A model generated the notes under the pieces. That model searched no databases. It was not told where the DNA came from and saw nothing but the letters and a program-made list of their open reading frames with translations. DNA of 64,000 nucleotides, taken from positions 4,464,001 to 4,528,000 of the forward strand of contig NZ_CP109592.1 in assembly GCF_036250675.1 (NCBI RefSeq), given 5' to 3'. The position numbers and the translations under genes were made by a program. The DNA comes from Streptomyces sp. NBC_01689. GTDB lineage: Bacteria > Actinomycetota > Actinomycetes > Streptomycetales > Streptomycetaceae. Position 1 is the first letter of the stretch; every line of letters starts with the position of its first letter. This document shows positions 1 to 8,344 of this stretch, one piece after another.

Positions 1-517
1 GCGGGAGCATCTGCCGGCGCTTCGGACCACCGTGGTCGGACTCCCCCGGCTCCTTGGCGCCGGGCCAGGCCTTGGCGACCCGGGCGGCGAGGACGAAGTC
101 CTTGCGGAGGGGGTGGCCCTCGAAGCCCTCGGGGAGAAGCAGCGGGTCGAGGCCGGGGTGGCCCTCGAAGGTCACGCCGAACATCTCGTGGGTCTCGCGC
201 TCGTGCCAGCCGGCGCCCGCGTAGACGGAGACCGCCGACGCCAGGACGGGTGCGGAGTGCGGGACGGTGGTGCGGACGAGGAGGCGGCGCACCGGGGACA
301 GGGCCACCACGTGGGCCGCGACCCGGAAGCCCGTACCGGGTTCGTCGACGGCGCTCAGCCAGTCGAAATAGCTGCAGCCGAGGGTGGTCCGGGCCGTTTC
401 GAGGGCCGCGGTCCAGGAGGCGGGCGGTACGTCGACCGTCAGGACCTCGTACGACTCCTCGGCGGTGGCCTCCGGGCCGAAGAGTTCCTCGACGGGGGCG
501 GGGAGCCAGCCGGTCAC
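1..517 (-). CDS. nuoC2: NADH-quinone oxidoreductase subunit C (second nuo cluster), partial
   Basis: The gene runs off the left edge, so only the first 172 codons are seen. The product is the 30-kDa peripheral-arm subunit of complex I, which packs against NuoB and NuoD. The family signature is visible around residue 100-120 ([17 protein letters not shown], then FEGHP), followed by [16 protein letters not shown]. The GTG start at 515-517 overlaps the nuoB2 stop in a GTGA arrangement, so translation is probably coupled. It differs clearly from the other NuoC in the window (45343-46089), so this is a paralogous cluster, not an assembly duplicate. No NuoD fusion is seen in the part visible here. 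Confidence 0.9.
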   Translation of the reverse strand, partial: MTGWLPAPVEELFGPEATAEESYEVLTVDVPPASWTAALETARTTLGCSYFDWLSAVDEPGTGFRVAAHVVALSPVRRLLVRTTVPHSAPVLASAVSVYAGAGWHERETHEMFGVTFEGHPGLDPLLLPEGFEGHPLRKDFVLAARVAKAWPGAKEPGESDHGGPKRRQMLP

Positions 518-1224
518 TTGTCGCCCTCCCCGGGAATCGTCGGGGCCGGCGGGGCCACCAGCCCGCTCTGGAGCGCGGCCGCGGACGGCCGTCGCGAGGA
601 GCCGTAGCGCTCCCCGAGCGACTCCCGGGCGATCTTCTCCTGGAGCTTGAGGATGCCCTGGAGCAGCGCCTCGGGCCGGGGCGGGCAACCGGGCACGTAG
701 ACGTCGACGGGGATGATCTGGTCGACGCCCTTGGTGACGGAGTACGAGTCCCAGTAGGGGCCGCCGCAGTTCGAGCACGCGCCGAAGGAGATGACGTACT
801 TCGGCTCGGGCATCTGCTCGTACAGACGCTTGACGGCCGGGGCCATCTTGTCGGTGACGGTGCCGGAGACCACCATCAGGTCGGCCTGGCGCGGGCCCGG
901 CGCGAACGGGATCACACCGAGCCGGATGAAGTCGTGCCGGGCCATCGACGCGGCGATGAACTCGATCGCGCAGCAGGCCAGGCCGAAGTTGAAGACCCAG
1001 AGCGAGTAGCGCCGGCCCCAGTTCAGGACGACCTTCATGGGCTCGGGGGCGAGCCGGGAGAGCACGCCCAGCCGTTTCGGCTCGGGCAGCAGGACCGGCT
1101 GCCCGGAGGCCCCGGCCGCACGGTCGCCCGCGTCGCCGCCCGTGCCGCCGTGGCTGTTCCTGCCCGAGGTCATGCCCGGGCTCATGCCCGAGGTCGCGTC
1201 CGAGGTCATGGGGGTCACGTCCAT
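514..1224 (-). CDS. nuoB2: NADH-quinone oxidoreductase subunit B (second nuo cluster)
   Basis: This 236-aa protein carries the terminal [4Fe-4S] cluster N2 of complex I, the immediate electron donor to quinone. All four N2 cysteines are present: the CC pair at 84-85 ([10 protein letters not shown]), C150 (FGACSNCGG) and C180 (VPGCPPRPE). About 60 residues of Gly/Ser/Met-rich sequence precede the conserved domain and about 30 follow it; the window's other NuoB (184 aa) lacks the N-terminal extension. The ATG at 1222-1224 overlaps the nuoA2 stop by 10 bp. The order A-B-C is the normal nuo order. An intact N2 site argues that the complex is functional. Confidence 0.93.
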   Translation of the reverse strand: MDVTPMTSDATSGMSPGMTSGRNSHGGTGGDAGDRAAGASGQPVLLPEPKRLGVLSRLAPEPMKVVLNWGRRYSLWVFNFGLACCAIEFIAASMARHDFIRLGVIPFAPGPRQADLMVVSGTVTDKMAPAVKRLYEQMPEPKYVISFGACSNCGGPYWDSYSVTKGVDQIIPVDVYVPGCPPRPEALLQGILKLQEKIARESLGERYGSSRRPSAAALQSGLVAPPAPTIPGEGDK

Positions 1225-1607
1225 GTGAGGACGCCCTTCTTGTATGCGTACAGCAGGCCCACGGCGAGGAAGCCGAGGAAGATGAACATCTCCACGAGCG
1301 TCGCGGCGCCGTAGCCGGGGGCGGCGAAGACCGTCGCCCAGGGGAAGAGGAAGATCGAGTCGACGGCGAAGATCACGTAGAGGAACGCGTAGACGTAGTA
1401 GCGGACCTGGGTGTGGGCCCAGCCCTCGCCGACGGGGTCGACACCGCACTCGTACGTCAGGAGTTTCTCGGGTGTGGGGACCACCGGCCGCAGCAGCCGG
1501 CCCGCCCCGAAGGCGACGGCGACGAAGAGCACGCCCACGACGGCGAGCAGTCCGACGACCGAGTAGGACTGGAAGTAGCCCGCCGCGAGGACGGTCGGTT
1601 CCGGCAC
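1215..1607 (-). CDS. nuoA2: NADH-quinone oxidoreductase subunit A (second nuo cluster)
   Basis: This small membrane-arm subunit (130 aa) has three predicted transmembrane segments, at about residues 10-32, 65-85 and 92-115. The conserved NuoA elements are [10 protein letters not shown] in the loop after helix 1, [23 protein letters not shown], and the acidic residue of helix 3 (LVEMFIFLG). A GTG at 1605-1607 is preferred as start because a purine-rich ribosome site (GAGGGG) lies about 5 nt upstream. An in-frame GTG at 1638-1640 would put that site inside the coding region. It is the first gene of the second nuo cluster and overlaps nuoB2. Confidence 0.9.
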   Translation of the reverse strand: MPEPTVLAAGYFQSYSVVGLLAVVGVLFVAVAFGAGRLLRPVVPTPEKLLTYECGVDPVGEGWAHTQVRYYVYAFLYVIFAVDSIFLFPWATVFAAPGYGAATLVEMFIFLGFLAVGLLYAYKKGVLTWT

Positions 1608-1962
1608 GTCAGCCCCTCGCTCCCTGACCTCGTGGCGCACGCCGTACGCACGTCGCGCACGCTGCGATACGCCCTGTTCGACGATCTGTACGGACGGGAG
1701 TCTAGGGCCTGCTAAAGAAACGGTAAGCAGGCCGTCACACCCTGATTATCGTGGACACGTCATGGTCGAGTGCTGGACTCGTCCTGCTCGTGCGCCACGG
1801 GATTCCCATCCGTCTCCCGTCCGTCTCCCGCGATCGCTTCCCATTGGACCGCAGGCCCACGCCCGGCACAGCACGGGAGGTCGCGAAGGTAGGGCTTTCC
1901 CCAGTGGATCCGGGCGGGTCACCTCATGGCGCGGCGGCTCGCCGCCGGGCAGGCTAGCGAAT
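1608..1962. other. Divergent intergenic region with possible nuoA2 promoter and inverted repeat
   Basis: This 355-bp gap lies between the minus-strand nuo2 cluster and the plus-strand sensor kinase. On the minus strand a -10-like TAGACT (complement of 1699-1704) lies 16 nt from TTACCG (complement of 1721-1726). An inverted repeat overlaps the same place: GGCCTGCT at 1706-1713 and AGCAGGCC at 1726-1733. It could be an operator for the second complex I cluster. Upstream of the kinase a GGTAGGGCTTTCCCC element lies at about 1888-1902. The promoter and operator assignments are by eye only. Confidence 0.35.
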
Positions 1963-3312
1963 ATGACCGAACGCATCACCGCGATCGTCCCGCCGGACGG
2001 GACCCCCGCCGGGACAGCAGGCAGAACCACGGACGGATCCACGGACGGATCCACGGGCGGCCCGGCTGCCGGGAGGTCCGACGCCGCGACCGGCGGCACG
2101 CCCGACGCGCTCTCCGGCGTGCCCGGCGACACGGCCGGTGAAGCGTCCCACGGTGACCGGCTGCCGTCCCCGCGCTTCGCCTTCGGCCGCCGCACCTGGC
2201 AGGAGATCGCGCATCTGCTCGCCAACCTGCCGGTCTCGATCTTCGGCTTCGTCTACGTCGTGACGATGGTGTCCACGGGCTCGGCGCTCGCGGTGACCGT
2301 GGTGGGACTGCCCCTGCTCGCGGGCGGCCTGCTGGGCGCACGGCAGCTGGGCAAGCTGGAGAGGGCCCGGGCGCGGGCGCTGCTCGGCGTGCGGATCGAC
2401 GAGCCGAGCCCGCTTCCGGTGCGTCGCACGGGCTTCTTCGGCTGGCTGTGGTCGAGCCTGAAGGACCCGGTGGGCTGGCGGACGGTGCTGTACGACCTGA
2501 TCAGACTGCCGTGGGGCGTGCTGACCTTCACCGTCACCCTGACGTCGCTCTTCGTGCTGTGGCCGGTGCTGCCGTTCATCGCGCGCGGGCTGACCAACGT
2601 GGACCGGGCGATGGTGCGGGGGCTGCTGTCGCCCTCCGACGAGCTGGAGCGGCGCATCGCGGAGCTGGAGTCGGACCGCGGGGTCGTGGTCGACACGGCC
2701 GCGGCGGACCTGCGGCGCATCGAGCGGGACCTGCACGACGGGGCCCAGGCCCGGCTGGTCAACCTCGCGATGGGACTCGGCCTGGCCAAGGAGAAGCTCC
2801 TGGAGGGCCAGGCCGACGAGACCGTCGCGGCGATGGTCGACGAGGCGCACGGCGAGGTGAAACTGGCCCTCCAGGAGCTGCGCGACCTGGCCCGCGGCAT
2901 CCACCCCGCGGTCCTCACCGACCGCGGCCTGGACGCGGCGCTGTCCTCGGTCGCCACGCGCTGCACGGTGCCGGTGAAGGTGACCGCCGACCTGCCGTCG
3001 AGGCCGGCCGCGGCGATCGAGGGCATCGCCTACTTCACCGTCTCCGAGCTGCTGCAGAACATCAGCAAGCACAGCGGGGCGAGGTCGGCGTCCGTCGACG
3101 TGTGGCGGACGGACCAGCGGCTGCTCATACAGGTCCAGGACGACGGGCGGGGCGGCGCCCGGCTGGACCGCGGTACGGGGATGGCGGGGCTCGCGGACCG
3201 GCTCGGCGCGGTGGACGGGCTGTTCGTGATCGACTCCCCGCCCGGCGGCCCGACCACCATCACGGCGGAACTGCCCTGGCGGGACCGGCAGGACGATCCG
3301 GCAGCACGGTAG
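1963..3312 (+). CDS. Membrane sensor histidine kinase (HisKA_3 family)
   Basis: This 449-aa kinase is the first of two tandem paralogues. After a low-complexity Thr/Gly/Asp-rich N-terminus (residues 1-75, with TDGSTDGSTGG) come two hydrophobic blocks, near residues 90-125 and 175-210, of the 'putative sensor' type. The HisKA_3 dimerisation domain follows; the phospho-acceptor is H258 in RIERDLHDGAQARLV. The C-terminal HATPase has an N-box (ELLQNISKHSGA) and a G-box (VQDDGRGGA). The start is the ATG at 1963-1965; only a weak GCAGG ribosome site precedes it. The next gene is a paralogue and the one after that a NarL-type regulator, the likely phosphorylation target. The signal sensed is unknown. 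The DNA encoding H258 is identical to that of the paralogue over 138 bp. Confidence 0.92.
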   Translation: MTERITAIVPPDGTPAGTAGRTTDGSTDGSTGGPAAGRSDAATGGTPDALSGVPGDTAGEASHGDRLPSPRFAFGRRTWQEIAHLLANLPVSIFGFVYVVTMVSTGSALAVTVVGLPLLAGGLLGARQLGKLERARARALLGVRIDEPSPLPVRRTGFFGWLWSSLKDPVGWRTVLYDLIRLPWGVLTFTVTLTSLFVLWPVLPFIARGLTNVDRAMVRGLLSPSDELERRIAELESDRGVVVDTAAADLRRIERDLHDGAQARLVNLAMGLGLAKEKLLEGQADETVAAMVDEAHGEVKLALQELRDLARGIHPAVLTDRGLDAALSSVATRCTVPVKVTADLPSRPAAAIEGIAYFTVSELLQNISKHSGARSASVDVWRTDQRLLIQVQDDGRGGARLDRGTGMAGLADRLGAVDGLFVIDSPPGGPTTITAELPWRDRQDDPAAR

Positions 3313-3717
3313 TGCTCCGCACGGGAGCCGCCGGACCCCGAGCGGACCCATCGGAGCCGCCTGCCCCGAGCGGACCCACCGGAGCCGCCTGCCCCGGGCG
3401 GACCCGACCGGACCCGACCCGGACCCGACCCGCCCCGGGCGGACCCGGCGCGCCGGAACCCGCCCGCGCCGGCGCGCCCGGACCCGGCCAGGTGCGCCTG
3501 GATCGGGTCCGGGCGCACCGCCGTTCCCGGGCCCGCACGGAGGCGACCGCCCTGCCCCGGTCCCGGGCGAACGCCCGGCACCCGGCACCCGTCGCCGGGC
3601 CCGGGGTAGGGAAAACCCCCGTCCCAAGAGGCCTACCCGCTCCATGTCCCCCGGGCCCCGCAGCCAGCAGGGTTGAGGTACGAGCTGACGAGCGGGACGA
3701 GTAGAACGGACGAGCCG
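3313..3717. repeat. GC-rich tandem-repeat intergenic region between the two kinases
   Basis: This 405-bp gap has no convincing gene. From about 3323 to 3441 it is built of imperfect repeats of about 28 bp (core CGGAGCCGCCTGCCCC plus GAGCGGACCCA), decaying into GACCCG-type units. Near 3605-3640 lies an inverted pair (GGGTAGG ... CCTACCC), about 80 bp upstream of the second kinase start. Similar GTAGGG wording upstream of the first kinase suggests a shared regulatory element. Antisense frames stay open here only because of base composition. Confidence 0.5.
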
Positions 3718-5073
3718 ATGGCCACGGAGTACGGACAGGGGTACGGGGACGGGAGCGGAGCCGGGTTCCACGGGGCGGCTGCCGGGGACCGGCGCCACCG
3801 CCTCCCGGCGGCGCTGCGGACGCCGTTCGAGGCCCGCAGCTGGCGTGAGTTCGGCTACGTGATGCTGAGCCTGCCGCTCGGCATCGCCATGTTCACGTTC
3901 GCCGTCACGATGTTCTCGCTGGGCGCCGGCCTGCTGATCACCTTCCTGGGCGTCCCGGTGCTCGCCGGAGCGCTGGCGGGCTGCCGCGGGTTCGGCGCGC
4001 TGGAGCGGGCCCGGGCACGCGGACTGCTCGGGGTCGAGATCGCCTCGCCGGAGCCCGTGGTCGTGCGCAGGCAGGGGGCGATGGCGTGGATGGGGGCCAT
4101 CCTCAAGAACGGTTCGTCGTGGCGGCACCTGCTCTACTCGGTGCTGCAGTTCCCGTGGTCGGTGTTCTCGTTCGTGGTGGCGCTGACCTTCTGGACGTAC
4201 GGCTGGGCGATGCTGACGTACCCGCTGTGGTTCTGGCTCTTCCCGGTCTACGGCGGCCAGGGCGGTCTGCAGCTCTACGGCGACGGCACCCACAGCATCT
4301 ACCTGGACAACCCTTTCGAGATCACCGTGACCGCCCTGCTCGGGCTGCTGATCACCATGGCGACGCCGTGGATCGTGCGGGCGCTCACGACGGTGGACCG
4401 GCTGATGGTGCTGGGGCTGCTCGGGCCGTCGCGGCTGGCGACCCGGGTGGTCGAGCTGGAGTCGGACCGCGGGGTCGTGGTCGACACGGCCGCGGCGGAC
4501 CTGCGGCGCATCGAGCGGGACCTGCACGACGGGGCCCAGGCCCGGCTGGTCAACCTCGCGATGGGACTCGGCCTGGCCAAGGAGAAGCTCACCGAGGACC
4601 CGCGGGCCGCGGCGCGGATGGTGGACGAGGCGCACGGCGAGGTGAAGACGGCGTTGCAGGAGCTGCGGGACCTGGCCCGCGGCATCCACCCGGCGGTCCT
4701 CACCGACCGTGGCCTGGACGCGGCGCTGTCCTCGGTCGCCACGCGCTGCACGGTGCCGGTGTCGGTGGACGTGGACCTCGCCGCGCGGCCCGCCGCCGCG
4801 ATCGAGGGCATCGCCTACTTCACCGTCTCCGAGCTGCTGCAGAACATCAGCAAGCACGCGCGGGCGACCCGGGCCACGGTCGACGTCTGGCGCATCGAGA
4901 ACCGGCTGATGCTGCAGGTCGTCGACAACGGTGTGGGCGGAGCCGACGTCTCCGCGGGCTCGGGCCTCGCGGGACTCGCGGAACGGCTGGACGCGGTGGA
5001 CGGGATCCTGGTGGTGGACTCCCCCGCGGGCGGTCCCACCCGGATCACGGCCGAGCTGCCCTGGCGGGGCTGA
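3718..5073 (+). CDS. Membrane sensor histidine kinase (HisKA_3 family), paralogue of the preceding gene
   Basis: This 451-aa kinase begins with a short Gly/Tyr-rich N-terminus (MATEYGQGYGDGSG). Hydrophobic sensor segments lie around residues 45-85, 130-175 and 200-225, separated by an Arg-rich linker and a loop that includes QGGLQLYGDGTHSIYL. That is more membrane and loop sequence than in the first kinase. The phospho-acceptor is H270 in RDLHDGAQARLV. The HATPase has an N-box (ELLQNISKHARA) and a G-box (VVDNGVGGA). The start chosen is the ATG at 3718-3720; a TTG at 3673 is in frame but has less support. The kinase core is near-identical to its neighbour while the sensor halves diverge, so the pair may feed two inputs into one regulator. 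Confidence 0.92.
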   Translation: MATEYGQGYGDGSGAGFHGAAAGDRRHRLPAALRTPFEARSWREFGYVMLSLPLGIAMFTFAVTMFSLGAGLLITFLGVPVLAGALAGCRGFGALERARARGLLGVEIASPEPVVVRRQGAMAWMGAILKNGSSWRHLLYSVLQFPWSVFSFVVALTFWTYGWAMLTYPLWFWLFPVYGGQGGLQLYGDGTHSIYLDNPFEITVTALLGLLITMATPWIVRALTTVDRLMVLGLLGPSRLATRVVELESDRGVVVDTAAADLRRIERDLHDGAQARLVNLAMGLGLAKEKLTEDPRAAARMVDEAHGEVKTALQELRDLARGIHPAVLTDRGLDAALSSVATRCTVPVSVDVDLAARPAAAIEGIAYFTVSELLQNISKHARATRATVDVWRIENRLMLQVVDNGVGGADVSAGSGLAGLAERLDAVDGILVVDSPAGGPTRITAELPWRG

Positions 5074-5445
5074 CCGGACCGGTACCGGACCGGTACCGGT
5101 CGGTGCGAGCGCGGGGCCGCCCCGCCCGTACCGGCCGGTTCCGGCGCGTGGCCCCCCTCCCCCCGCACCGCCACCGCCACCGCCACCGCCACCGTCCGAA
5201 CGGTGCCGTCCCCCCGAACGGCCGGCACCGGCACGTGGCCGGCCTTTCGTAACAGCTGGTACCCGCACGCGGCCGCTCCCCCGACCGACCGCTCCGCGTA
5301 CGCCGCCGATCCGCCCCGGCGATTCTCGTCGCCCCGGGCGCCGGCCGGTCCCGATGCTGGAATGCTGAGGGCTGTCGTACGACCGGGGCGCAGCCGGCGC
5401 CGGCCGGGTACGGGCTGTGGGGGGCCGAACATCGTGGAGGACAGG
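5074..5445. other. Intergenic region with simple-sequence and palindromic repeats
   Basis: There is no gene in this 372-bp gap. Just after the kinase stop come overlapping ACCGGACCGGTACCGG-type palindromes (about 5075-5102), able to form a terminator-like structure. A CCGCCA trinucleotide run follows at about 5165-5195. The region before the regulator is otherwise unremarkable. Confidence 0.4.
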
Positions 5446-6105
5446 GTGCGGGTGGTCATCGCCGAGGATTCAGTGCTGCTCAGGGAGGGCCTGACCCGGT
5501 TGCTGACCGACCGGGGGCACGACGTCGTGGCCGGTGTCGGCGACGGCGACGCCCTGATCAAGACCATCACCGACCTGGCGGCCGGAGGCGCGCTGCCGGA
5601 CGTCGTGGTGGCCGACGTACGGATGCCGCCGACCCACACGGACGAGGGCGTCAAGGCGGCCGTGCAGTTGCGCAAGCACCACCCGGGACTCGGTGTGCTC
5701 GTGCTGTCGCAGTACGTGGAGGAGCGCTACGCCACCGAACTGCTGGCCGGTTCCAGCCGAGGTGTCGGCTATCTGCTCAAGGACCGGGTCGCCGAGGTGC
5801 GCGAGTTCGTGGACGCCGTGGTGCGGGTGGCCCAGGGGGGTACCGCGCTCGACCCCGAGGTGGTCGCGCAGCTGCTGGGGCGCAGCCGCAAGCAGGACGT
5901 GCTGGCCGGGCTCACACCGCGCGAGCGGGAGGTGCTGGGGCTGATGGCCGAGGGGCGGACCAACTCGGCGATCGCGCGGCAGCTGGTGGTGAGCGACGGA
6001 GCGGTGGAGAAGCACGTCAGCAACATCTTCCTGAAGCTCGGGCTGTCCCCGAGCGACGGGGATCACCGGCGTGTTCTGGCGGTTCTGACCTACCTCAACT
6101 CCTGA
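5446..6105 (+). CDS. NarL/FixJ-family response regulator
   Basis: This 219-aa two-component regulator has an N-terminal receiver domain: acidic pocket E7-D8, phospho-acceptor D57 in VVVADVRMPP, a Ser in VLVLSQYVE and a Lys in GYLLKD. A LuxR-type HTH spans about 155-200 (LTPREREVLGLMAEG and VEKHVSNIFLKLGL). The GTG at 5446 is chosen because GGAGG lies five bases upstream; a longer reading exists but has no ribosome site. It follows the two HisKA_3 kinases and is their likely common partner, an inference from context because HisKA_3 kinases normally pair with NarL-type regulators. Its regulon is unknown; the adjacent nuo2 and kor genes are candidates. Confidence 0.92.
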   Translation: MRVVIAEDSVLLREGLTRLLTDRGHDVVAGVGDGDALIKTITDLAAGGALPDVVVADVRMPPTHTDEGVKAAVQLRKHHPGLGVLVLSQYVEERYATELLAGSSRGVGYLLKDRVAEVREFVDAVVRVAQGGTALDPEVVAQLLGRSRKQDVLAGLTPREREVLGLMAEGRTNSAIARQLVVSDGAVEKHVSNIFLKLGLSPSDGDHRRVLAVLTYLNS

Positions 6106-6412
6106 ATGGCTGACACTGTGTCAGGTGCAGGGACCGCGGTGACCCGGAGCCCCGGACGAGGTCCGCACGAGGTCGGCGCAAGGACGGCGTGAGAACCAGG
6201 ACGTGAGAACCGGAGGGCGAGCGGGGAGCATCTTCGGGACAACGATCGGGGGGCGAGCAAACCATGACAAGTCAGGGCGTCGAACCCTCTCAAAATGGTG
6301 TCCATCATGCGAACCGCCGAGGGAAGGCGACCCTTACGGACGTAGGGTTGGTGCTGGGAAGGCCTTCGGGAAGGCCGCTCCCAGACAGCCGCCTCGAAGG
6401 AGGTCCAGTTCA
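6106..6412. other. Leader region of korAB with hairpin
   Basis: This 307-bp gap carries the presumed korAB promoter. A short perfect hairpin, GGCCTTC GG GAAGGCC, lies at 6361-6376, about 20 bp before the strong ribosome site GAAGGAGGT (6396-6404). No confident -10/-35 pair was found. Confidence 0.4.
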
Positions 6413-8344
6413 GTGACCAGCCAGGTCAGTAGCCCAGCGGAGCAGGCCGACGAAACCGTCGTAGGAGAACAGCGCAACCCGGCGGGGGCGAAGGACGTTC
6501 GCCGGCTCGATCGGGTGATCATCCGGTTCGCGGGCGACTCCGGTGACGGAATGCAGCTCACCGGCGACCGTTTCACCTCGGAGACCGCGTCCTTCGGCAA
6601 CGACCTCTCCACACTGCCGAACTTCCCCGCCGAGATCCGAGCGCCCGCAGGCACCCTGCCGGGCGTTTCCTCGTTCCAGCTGCACTTCGCTGACCACGAC
6701 ATCCTCACCCCGGGCGACGCGCCGAACGTCCTGGTCGCCATGAACCCGGCCGCGCTGAAGGCGAACATCGCCGACGTTCCGCGCGGCGCGGAGATCATCG
6801 TCAACACGGACGAGTTCACCAAACGGGCGATGTCGAAGGTCGGTTACGCGACGAACCCTCTGGAGGACGGCTCCCTGGACGGGTACAGCGTCCACCCGGT
6901 GCCGCTGACGACGATGACGGTCGAGGCGCTCAAGGAGTTCGAGCTGTCCCGCAAGGAGGCGGAGCGCAGCAAGAACATGTTCGCGCTGGGCCTGCTGTCC
7001 TGGATGTACCACCGGCCGACCGAGGGCACCGAGAAGTTCCTGCGGACCAAGTTCGCGAAGAAGCCCGACATCGCGGCGGCCAACCTCGCGGCGTTCCGCG
7101 CGGGCTGGAACTTCGGCGAGACGACCGAGGACTTCGCGGTCTCGTACGAGGTCGCCCCGGCCGAGCGCACCTTCCCGACCGGCACCTACCGCAACATCTC
7201 CGGGAACCTGGCCCTGTCGTACGGCCTGATCGCCGCCTCCGAGCAGGCGGACCTGCCGCTCTACCTCGGCTCGTACCCGATCACGCCCGCCTCCGACATC
7301 CTGCACGAGCTCAGCAGGCACAAGAACTTCGGCGTGCGCACCTTCCAGGCCGAGGACGAGATCGCGGGCATCGGCGCCGCGCTGGGCGCCGCCTTCGGCG
7401 GCTCGCTGGCGGTCACGACCACCTCGGGTCCGGGGGTGGCGCTGAAGTCGGAGACGATCGGGCTCGCGGTCTCCCTCGAACTGCCGCTGCTGGTCGTCGA
7501 CATCCAGCGCGGCGGCCCCTCCACCGGGCTGCCGACCAAGACCGAGCAGGCCGACCTGCTGCAGGCGATGTACGGCCGCAACGGCGAGGCGCCCGTCCCG
7601 GTCGTCGCGCCCCGCACCCCGGCCGACTGCTTCGACACCGCGCTGGAGGCGGCGCGCATCGCCCTCACCTACCGCACCCCCGTCCTGCTCCTGTCGGACG
7701 GCTACCTGGCCAACGGCTCGGAGCCCTGGCGCATCCCGGACATCGACGAACTCCCTGATCTGCGGGTGCGGTTCGCGCAGGGCCCGAACCACACGCTGGA
7801 CGACGGCACCGAGGTCTTCTGGCCCTACAAGCGTGACCCCGGGACCCTGGCCCGGCCCTGGGCGGTCCCGGGCACGCCCGGTCTCGAACACCGCATCGGC
7901 GGCATCGAGAAGCAGGACGGCACGGGCAACATCTCCTACGATCCCGCCAACCACGAGTTCATGGTGCGCACCCGGCAGGCCAAGATCGACGGCATCGACG
8001 TGCCGGACGTGGAGGTCGACGACCCCTCGGGCGAGGCCGACACGCTGGTGCTGGGCTGGGGTTCGACGTACGGGCCCATCACCGCGGCGGTACGGCGGCT
8101 GCGGACGGCCGGGGAGTCCATCGCGCAGGCCCACCTGCGCCATCTCAACCCCTTCCCGCACAACCTCGGCGCGGTGCTGGGACGTTACGACAAGGTGGTG
8201 ATCCCCGAGATGAACCTCGGTCAGCTCGCCACCCTCGTCCGGGCGAGATACCTGGTCGACGCGCGCTCCTACAACCAGGTCAACGGCATGCCGTTCAAGG
8301 CCGAACAGCTCGCCAAGGCGCTCAAGGAGGCCATCGATGGCTGA
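6413..8344 (+). CDS. korA: 2-oxoglutarate:ferredoxin oxidoreductase, alpha (gamma-alpha fused) subunit
   Basis: With KorB this enzyme converts 2-oxoglutarate and CoA to succinyl-CoA, CO2 and reduced ferredoxin in the cytoplasm. The 643-aa protein has a gamma-type domain first (IIRFAGDSGDGMQLTG at about residues 36-51) and then the alpha pyrimidine-binding domain (GSYPITPASD at about 286-295, EDEIAGIGAALGA, TTTSGPG). The same fusion is known in mycobacterial KorA. The GTG start follows a strong GAAGGAGGT. The last codons overlap korB by 8 bp. No delta or ferredoxin subunit is seen here, as is usual for the two-subunit actinobacterial enzyme. Adjacency to a second complex I cluster raises the idea that its reduced ferredoxin feeds that complex. 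Confidence 0.93.
   Translation: MTSQVSSPAEQADETVVGEQRNPAGAKDVRRLDRVIIRFAGDSGDGMQLTGDRFTSETASFGNDLSTLPNFPAEIRAPAGTLPGVSSFQLHFADHDILTPGDAPNVLVAMNPAALKANIADVPRGAEIIVNTDEFTKRAMSKVGYATNPLEDGSLDGYSVHPVPLTTMTVEALKEFELSRKEAERSKNMFALGLLSWMYHRPTEGTEKFLRTKFAKKPDIAAANLAAFRAGWNFGETTEDFAVSYEVAPAERTFPTGTYRNISGNLALSYGLIAASEQADLPLYLGSYPITPASDILHELSRHKNFGVRTFQAEDEIAGIGAALGAAFGGSLAVTTTSGPGVALKSETIGLAVSLELPLLVVDIQRGGPSTGLPTKTEQADLLQAMYGRNGEAPVPVVAPRTPADCFDTALEAARIALTYRTPVLLLSDGYLANGSEPWRIPDIDELPDLRVRFAQGPNHTLDDGTEVFWPYKRDPGTLARPWAVPGTPGLEHRIGGIEKQDGTGNISYDPANHEFMVRTRQAKIDGIDVPDVEVDDPSGEADTLVLGWGSTYGPITAAVRRLRTAGESIAQAHLRHLNPFPHNLGAVLGRYDKVVIPEMNLGQLATLVRARYLVDARSYNQVNGMPFKAEQLAKALKEAIDG

Noticed and set aside
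5165..5195. CCGCCA trinucleotide run as a CRISPR-like or satellite array
   Set aside because: No unique spacers and too short; simple sequence.
1954..5268. Very long minus-strand open frame (1104 codons) opposite both kinases
   Set aside because: It spans two conserved plus-strand kinase genes and their spacer and reads as His/Arg/Gly-rich sequence without family features; open only because of GC-biased codon positions.
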